From: Methanocorpusculaceae archaeon UBA456
GTDB taxonomy: Archaea > Halobacteriota > Methanomicrobia > Methanomicrobiales > Methanocorpusculaceae
Direction: 5' to 3'
Length of the DNA: 11,206 bases
Assembly: GCA_002496395.1 (NCBI GenBank)
Contig: DAJQ01000039.1
Location: 1-11,206, forward strand
Under the pieces are notes generated by a model. That model was not told where the DNA came from and did not search any database. It saw only the letters and a list, made by a program, of their open reading frames with translations. The position numbers were made by a program, and so were the translations under genes. Position 1 is the stretch's first letter; each line of letters starts with the position of its first letter. This document shows positions 7,210 to 11,206 of the stretch, in pieces.

Positions 7210-9033
7210 ATGTGCGGCATTGCAGGGCAGGTTATCATACACGGCGACAAGATCGATCCTGACCTGCTCCACCGGATGTCTACATCCCTCGCTCACCGGG
7301 GCCCGGATGGCGATGGAATATATGTGAATGACCGGATCGGCCTTGCACACCGCCGCCTTGCGATTATCGACCTCTCGGATACCGGCCGCCAGCCGATGTC
7401 GAATCCGGATGAGACCATCTGGATCGTCTACAACGGCGAGATCTATAATTATAAGGAGTTACGAGAGGAACTCCAGGACCTCGGGCATACATTTCGTTCT
7501 GAATCAGATACCGAGGTGATCCTCCATGCATATGAGGAATGGGGTGCAGCCTGCCTCTCCCGATTCAATGGGATGTGGGCATTTGCACTCTGGGATAGCC
7601 GGAGAGGGGAACTCTTCTGCGCACGGGATCGCCTCGGGATCAAGCCGTTCTATTACTCAGCCATTGATGGATCATTCCTCTTTGCCTCTGAGATCAAGGC
7701 ACTACGGGAGCATCCCGGTGTTGGAAGAGAGATAAACGAAACACGCCTCTCTGACTTCCTCGCATGGGCTCTTGCCGACCATACAGATGAAACCTTCTTT
7801 GAGGGTATCTTCCAGCTCCTCCCCGGCCATACCATGACCGTGACAGGAGAGGGGGTTGGAGAACAGATCCCCTACTGGGAGATCGCCATGAATCCTGCAC
7901 TCAGAACAACTGAAAAGAGTGATGAAGAGCATGCTGAGGAATTTCTTGCCCTGATGACTGATGCAGTCAGGCTGCATCTCAGATCTGACGTGCCGGTTGG
8001 AACCTGCCTCTCAGGCGGGCTTGACTCCTCAACCCTCACCGCACTCATAAACAGGGTGCTTCGGAGCGATAATCCGGGAAAGGGAAATGAACTTCAGAAT
8101 ACCTTCTCAGCATGTTTCTCAGACAAGCGGTTCGATGAGAGCGAGTACATCGATATCATTGCAGAGGATACACAGGTCAGATCACATCCAACCTATCCCG
8201 GAACAGAGACGATCTGGGAGGATCTCGATCACCTCCTCACCTGTAATGATGAGCCATTTGCAAGTCTCACCATTTATTCACAGTACTGTGTCATGCGGGA
8301 GGCAAGTAAGCGTGTCAAGGTGGTCCTGGATGGCCAGGGGGCAGATGAGCTGCTTGGAGGATATATCGCCTACCATATCCCCCATCTCCGTGGCCTGATC
8401 AGAGCGGGTCATCCCGTTACTACCCTCAAAGAGCTGATCGGTATCCTCCGGCATCACCGGAGCTTCTTCTGGTATGCGCTACATCAGGTCATCGCCCGGA
8501 GAAGAAGACGGGGATTGATCAGGATTGCAGGGGCAGATCCACTCCCCAGATATCAGGGCACTCTGGGAGAAGCATTAGAAGTCGATCTCACACGTGCAAA
8601 CCTCCCCTACATGCTCCACTGGGAAGACAGAACATCAATGGCCTTCTCAATTGAATCACGTGTCCCCTTCCTTGATTTTCGGGTTGTTGAATATCTGGCA
8701 TCACTTCCCGAGGATCAGAAGATCAGGGGAGGAATCACCAAGTATATTCTGAGAAAAGCGACGAAAGGACTCCTCCCGGAGGCGATCAGATGCCGGATGG
8801 ACAAGCGCGGATTCTCAACCCCGGAAGAGGTCTGGATGAGAGAGGCGATGCAACCCGAAATCCAAAAGATCCTCGCCTCCCCCTCATTCAGATCACGCCC
8901 CTACTGGAATGCAGACGAGGTGCTTGCAAGCTACCGTGACTTTGTCGAGGGACACTCATCCTATTCAGGGGAACTCTGGCGGATCATCTGCACTGAGCTC
9001 TGGCTCAGGCAATGTATTGACAGGGATGCTTAA
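7210..9033 (+). CDS. asnB: AsnB-type asparagine synthase / glutamine amidotransferase
   Basis: This 607-residue enzyme has an N-terminal class II glutaminase domain and a C-terminal asparagine synthetase (PP-loop ATPase) domain. I chose the ATG at 7210, three codons inside the longest frame, because the next codon is TGC: Cys must become residue 1 after Met removal to serve as the glutaminase nucleophile (MCGIAG). Further glutaminase motifs are HRRLAIIDL, NGEIYN and ESDTEVIL. The synthetase domain shows the ATP pyrophosphatase loop SGGLDSS (268-274), VVLDGQGADELLGGY and EDRTSMAFSIESRVPFLD. All catalytic blocks are intact and length is normal. The family converts Asp to Asn using Gln and ATP, but many archaeal and bacterial surface-glycan loci carry AsnB paralogues that amidate sugar carboxylates. 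Given the neighbouring uronate-forming dehydrogenase and aglB, glycan amidation is a reasonable alternative; sequence alone does not decide. Confidence 0.93.
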   Translation: MCGIAGQVIIHGDKIDPDLLHRMSTSLAHRGPDGDGIYVNDRIGLAHRRLAIIDLSDTGRQPMSNPDETIWIVYNGEIYNYKELREELQDLGHTFRSESDTEVILHAYEEWGAACLSRFNGMWAFALWDSRRGELFCARDRLGIKPFYYSAIDGSFLFASEIKALREHPGVGREINETRLSDFLAWALADHTDETFFEGIFQLLPGHTMTVTGEGVGEQIPYWEIAMNPALRTTEKSDEEHAEEFLALMTDAVRLHLRSDVPVGTCLSGGLDSSTLTALINRVLRSDNPGKGNELQNTFSACFSDKRFDESEYIDIIAEDTQVRSHPTYPGTETIWEDLDHLLTCNDEPFASLTIYSQYCVMREASKRVKVVLDGQGADELLGGYIAYHIPHLRGLIRAGHPVTTLKELIGILRHHRSFFWYALHQVIARRRRRGLIRIAGADPLPRYQGTLGEALEVDLTRANLPYMLHWEDRTSMAFSIESRVPFLDFRVVEYLASLPEDQKIRGGITKYILRKATKGLLPEAIRCRMDKRGFSTPEEVWMREAMQPEIQKILASPSFRSRPYWNADEVLASYRDFVEGHSSYSGELWRIICTELWLRQCIDRDA

Positions 9034-9078
9034 CACGCACGGGCAGGAATAAAATCCGTACGAACAAAAAACACCTGA

Positions 9079-9222
9079 TATACCGGGGATGGAGTTCAGA
9101 TCGACACGATGGGCATTGTCATAGCCGATCATCCGGTCTGTTCCACACATGCGCAGGCGAACGGAGAGCCGACATCCCCGGAGCCGAGGACGCAGAGGGT
9201 CGGTTCTTATCCATACTTCTGA
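9079..9222 (+). pseudogene. Possible decayed C-terminal tail of a TnpB (IS200/IS605)
   Basis: A 47-codon open stretch follows an in-frame TGA (9076-9078) and reads YTGDGVQIDTM, later ANGEPTSPEPRTQRVGSYPYF, then stops at 9220-9222. TnpB proteins of methanogens end in a loosely conserved tail after the last zinc-finger/RuvC block, often with a CGDG- or CGE-like element and a SP/TS-rich finish. This resembles such a tail without its cysteines. The support is the hairpin about 45 nt further on, in the place where these elements have their right end. No RuvC or zinc-finger block remains, so this could also be chance. Confidence 0.3.
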
Positions 9223-9254
9223 TCCTTGGATTCAGCTAAATGGTCAGGATGAGG

Positions 9255-9320
9255 GAAAGAAAAGCCCCCGGCTTCAGCCGTGAATAGGTGACCCCGCCAC
9301 CTGTACCAGCAGTTCATCCC
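9255..9320 (+). mobile_element. Remnant of an IS200/IS605-type right end (omega-RNA 3' region)
   Basis: The stretch AAAGCCCCCGGCTTCAGCCG (9261-9280) contains the stem-loop CGGC-TTCA-GCCG. This is a hallmark of the right ends of archaeal TnpB-carrying IS200/IS605 elements, where the same sequence is part of the guide RNA scaffold. A second stem, AGGTG-(7 nt)-CACCT (9287-9303), follows, and AGTTCAT (9311-9317) resembles the AGTTCAC-type terminus. The outer stem expected in an active element (C-run pairing with a G-run) is not preserved. No transposase TnpA or full TnpB is present, so it is a relic or a solo structured RNA gene. The 367-bp gap between asnB and orc1 holds nothing else I can support as coding. 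Confidence 0.42.
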
Positions 9321-9340
9321 TCACAGAAAAACAGGTACAG
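9301..9340. repeat. Inverted repeat CTGTACC / GGTACAG
   Basis: CTGTACC (9301-9307) is perfectly complementary to GGTACAG (9334-9340) across a 26-nt loop. It overlaps the end of the IS-like remnant and lies about 60 nt beyond the orc1 stop codon (minus strand). There the loop contains a T5 run, so it may also take part in orc1 transcript ending. Confidence 0.35.
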
Positions 9341-9400
9341 AGAATGTCCATCGTACAGACAACCCCCATCTCTCTGACCAGATCTGCTCTCCTGCTCCCA

Positions 9401-11017
9401 TCATCGCCCCGGCACACCCGCCTGCCTCTCCATCTCGCTCTCACAGAGCCGCTTCACGTCAGCTGCCGCATATCGGAGGGTGATGGCGCTCGTCTTCCCG
9501 CGCCCCTGCACGCCTTTGATCCCGATGAGCTTGTAGCTCTCAAGTGACCGGAGATGCTCGTAGAAGGAGGTGTACGAACAGGATGTGTAGGGGAAAGGTG
9601 TGTGGGGGAAAGGTGTGTAGGGGAAAGGTGTGTGGGGGGTGGGTGTGTGGGCACCGCGCTTCCCGGTGCTATATCCGGGCTCAGGCTCGGCGCAGGCTGC
9701 TGCTGCTACTTCCCCGGCTTTTGCTGCAGCATCCAGGGATCGTCTTCGCCGCTGATCTTCTTCGATCATCTCCTGGAGGCGGGAGTAGATCTGCCCGGAA
9801 GTCGGTCTTCTCTTCATCGGATCGTCGATCATGTCGATCATGTCGATGCTGTCGTTCTTGCTGATATCGCTGTTCTCGTCGTTCTCGTCGTTTTCGCTGC
9901 TCTCACCATTCTCGCCGCTGCTGTCCAGCTCGTCTGTCTCTCTTAACCCGCTTTCCTCTCTGTTCCTGGCTTCCTCTCTCTTTCTGGCTTCCTCCTCTTT
10001 CATCCTGTTTTCCTCTATCATCCTGGCCTCCTCCTCTCTCACCCGGGCTTCCTCATTCATCTCTGCGATGAGTGAGAGGAGGGCTCGCTCCTTGCCGGTG
10101 AGCCCCGATACGAGCCCCCGGAGGTATGCTACGCGCGCATCCCCGTAGGCGGCGGCGACGTCCTCTGCAGTGACGGTGGTGTGCGCCGCCCGTTCTGCCC
10201 TGAGGATAGAGCGTTTCAGGAGATCGATCCCGACCCGGATATCCACAGGTACTGTTCCTGTCGTCCTCTCGGTGATCAGATCGAGGATCCCGGGCGCGAT
10301 AACTCCCGGATAGACCGCCTGCCGCGCCCGCTCCTTCAGGATACCCCGGATCTGGTTGGCAGTATAGGGGGCGAAGAAGACCTCCTGGGCGCAGAGACTC
10401 GAGGTGACCGATCGATCCAGTGCGCGGGAGAGATCGAGTGCAGGATTGCTCTCGACCAGGATGACCGAGGACCGGCACCCGGGATAGTCGAGGTAGATCC
10501 GAAGCAGCGATGAGAGGATCTGGGTGGCGGTACCTTCATGGATCAGGTGATGGATATCGTCAAGACAGACCAGGAGGATCGCCTTCTTTGATTGAAGCGC
10601 CTTTGCAACGGCATCCATCAGCCTCCTGAGGGGGATGCCGGAGCTCGGGGGTGCATGGCCGACCAGCTCCTGGTAGATGGTGGAGAAGACGGCAAATGCG
10701 GTCCTGCTCCGCTGGCAGTTCACGTACACCGGGATCAGGGTGCCGCCGGTGCCGGGGAGATGTCGGATCTCGGCGAAGAGGTGGTGGATGCAGGTGGTCT
10801 TCCCGGTGGCAGGGAGGCCCCGGCAGAGGATGTTGGCAGGCCGCTGGCCACGGAGGCCGGGCCTGATCAGGAATGCCAGCTCCTCGAGCTCGTCATCGCG
10901 GAAGAGCACCTGGTCGGGGATGTGATCGCATTCGAGGATATCGGCGTCCTTAAAGAGCGGCTTATCGGAAAATCTGAGGCTTCGTTGGAAGGAGTCCATT
11001 CGTGTATCTGTTTGCAT
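9401..11017 (-). CDS. orc1: Orc1/Cdc6-family initiator with an interrupted winged-helix domain
   Basis: The 538-residue protein is a DNA-replication initiator/helicase loader. Residues about 38-300 form the AAA+ ATPase: Walker A GLPATGKTT (67-75), Walker B LLVCLDDIHH (148-157, Asp-Asp instead of Asp-Glu, as in Cdc6-2-like paralogues), sensor 1 VESN (188-191) and sensor 2 arginine in VDIRVGIDLLKRS (R261). The C-terminal winged helix starts at LTGKERALLSLIAEM (306-320), but then comes an E/R-rich helical stretch with a six-residue EEARKR/EEARNR repeat and an acidic S/D/N run (about 321-404). The domain resumes at TSGQIYSRLQEMIEEDQ (406-422), is interrupted again (about 423-478, R/A-rich then HTPFP/YTPFP repeats), and ends with SFYEHLRSLESYKLIGIKGVQGRGKT-like recognition helix and wing. 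Usual length is about 380-420, so roughly 120 extra residues lie in these inserts. A TATA-like ATTATTAC 26 nt upstream supports this start. It may be a secondary initiator paralogue; the ATPase looks intact. Confidence 0.93.
   Translation of the reverse strand: MQTDTRMDSFQRSLRFSDKPLFKDADILECDHIPDQVLFRDDELEELAFLIRPGLRGQRPANILCRGLPATGKTTCIHHLFAEIRHLPGTGGTLIPVYVNCQRSRTAFAVFSTIYQELVGHAPPSSGIPLRRLMDAVAKALQSKKAILLVCLDDIHHLIHEGTATQILSSLLRIYLDYPGCRSSVILVESNPALDLSRALDRSVTSSLCAQEVFFAPYTANQIRGILKERARQAVYPGVIAPGILDLITERTTGTVPVDIRVGIDLLKRSILRAERAAHTTVTAEDVAAAYGDARVAYLRGLVSGLTGKERALLSLIAEMNEEARVREEEARMIEENRMKEEEARKREEARNREESGLRETDELDSSGENGESSENDENDENSDISKNDSIDMIDMIDDPMKRRPTSGQIYSRLQEMIEEDQRRRRSLDAAAKAGEVAAAACAEPEPGYSTGKRGAHTPTPHTPFPYTPFPHTPFPYTSCSYTSFYEHLRSLESYKLIGIKGVQGRGKTSAITLRYAAADVKRLCESEMERQAGVPGR
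9582..9656 (+). repeat. 15-bp minisatellite inside the orc1 coding region
   Basis: Five tandem 15-bp units follow GGTGTGTRGGGGAAA on the plus strand: starts at 9582, 9597, 9612, 9627 and 9642. The first four are close copies and the last is divergent. A degenerate unit may precede at 9567. Being a multiple of three, the array reads on the orc1 (minus) strand as pentapeptides HTPTP, HTPFP, YTPFP, HTPFP, YTSCS. The four-to-six-G tracts separated by about 11 nt give the plus strand some quadruplex potential. Confidence 0.85.
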
Positions 11018-11039
11018 ACCTAAAAGAACGCAGTCCGGG

Positions 11040-11047
11040 TAATAATG
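11040..11047 (-). promoter_or_regulatory. Putative TATA box of orc1/cdc6
   Basis: The minus strand reads ATTATTAC centred about 26 nt upstream of the orc1 ATG at 11017, with no useful Shine-Dalgarno spacing, again suggesting a leaderless transcript. The G-rich array begins about 40 nt further upstream. Confidence 0.42.
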
Positions 11048-11087
11048 GATGAACCGTGCACCGCGAAAGTGAATTGATCCGGGAAAA

Positions 11088-11146
11088 GGGTTTGGGTTGA
11101 GGGTTTGGGGTTTGGGTTGAGGGTTTGGGTTGAGGGTTTGGGTTGG
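11088..11146 (+). repeat. Telomere-like G-rich tandem array upstream of orc1/cdc6
   Basis: Four 13-bp units GGGTTTGGGTTGA start at 11088, 11108, 11121 and 11134 (the last ends in G), with one extra GGGTTTG (11101-11107) between the first two. This gives nine GGG tracts with 3-4-nt loops, an almost ideal intramolecular G-quadruplex sequence on the plus strand. Archaeal replication origins usually lie beside orc1/cdc6 genes and contain initiator-binding repeats. I see no canonical origin recognition box (TTCCAGTGGAAAC-like) here, so a role as origin element is inferred from place and repetition only. Confidence 0.85.
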
Positions 11147-11206
11147 ATGGGGGGAGAGGGACGGGGTGGAGAGGAGTTGAGGAAGAGAGGAGTTGAGGAG
11201 GAGAGG
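11147..11206 (+). repeat. Purine-only tract with a 14-bp direct repeat
   Basis: From 11147 to the window end the plus strand is almost entirely G and A with rare T and a single C. It contains the direct repeat AGAGGAGTTGAGGA at 11170-11183 and 11186-11199 (16-bp period). It continues the C-poor strand bias of the array before it and runs off the window edge, so its full size is unknown. Confidence 0.6.

Noticed and set aside
9034..9078. Terminator after asnB
   Set aside because: There is no T-run on the plus strand after the stop; the A6 at 9065-9070 is a T-run only on the minus strand, over 300 nt beyond orc1.
9582..9656. CRISPR-like array
   Set aside because: Units are 15 bp, directly tandem and without unique spacers; it is a coding minisatellite.
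9554..9946. Long plus-strand open frames opposite orc1 rich in Gly/Cys/Val
   Set aside because: They are the antisense of the repeat-rich orc1 insert; composition follows the minisatellite and no promoter or start signal supports them.
9831..10148. Plus-strand Ser/Leu/Phe-rich frame suggesting a membrane peptide
   Set aside because: It is the antisense reading of the E/R-rich coiled-coil codons of orc1.
11018..11087. Search for a canonical origin recognition box upstream of orc1
   Set aside because: No TTCCAGTGGAAAC-like dyad plus G-string was found by eye on either strand.

Overview
The window looks like chromosomal DNA of a euryarchaeal methanogen, most likely of the Methanomicrobiales type. 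The evidence is a complete AglB oligosaccharyltransferase, an Orc1/Cdc6 initiator, archaeal TATA boxes sitting a near-constant 23-27 nt upstream of start codons (the pattern of leaderless mRNAs), and moderate GC with archaeal-style codon use. The genus is an inference; no rRNA or tRNA is present to anchor it.

Layout. (1) Positions 1-1861 are an accessory toxin-antitoxin patch: a RelE-type toxin and its ribbon-helix-helix-like antitoxin (minus strand, abutting), an orphan Phd/YefM-like antitoxin (minus), and a MntA/HepT-type pair (plus) in which the MntA nucleotidyltransferase is intact but the HepT (HEPN) toxin is broken by two frameshifts and also lacks the HEPN catalytic arginine. (2) Positions 1878-9033 are a surface-glycan / protein N-glycosylation cluster. 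On the minus strand lie aglB and a UDP-N-acetylhexosamine 6-dehydrogenase; divergently, on the plus strand, lie a membrane-anchored family 2 glycosyltransferase and an AsnB-type glutamine amidotransferase. A plausible working model is that the dehydrogenase supplies a uronic-acid sugar, the glycosyltransferase adds sugars on the dolichol-linked glycan, the amidotransferase may convert a carboxylate to an amide, and AglB transfers the glycan to Asn of secreted proteins. (3) Positions 9034-9400 have no intact gene; they carry what looks like the decayed 3' end of an IS200/IS605-type tnpB element, with its characteristic CGGC-TTCA-GCCG hairpin. (4) Positions 9401-11017 encode an unusual 538-residue Orc1/Cdc6 protein whose C-terminal winged-helix domain is interrupted by two large low-complexity insertions, one containing a 15-bp in-frame minisatellite. 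(5) Positions 11018-11206, directly upstream of orc1/cdc6, hold a telomere-like G-rich 13-bp tandem array followed by a purine-only stretch. The plus strand has only one C in 119 nt there. This is a candidate replication-origin or regulatory element.

The most unusual part is the right end: an initiator protein with a split DNA-binding domain next to a G-quadruplex-prone array. The second point of interest is the half-dead MntA/HepT module.
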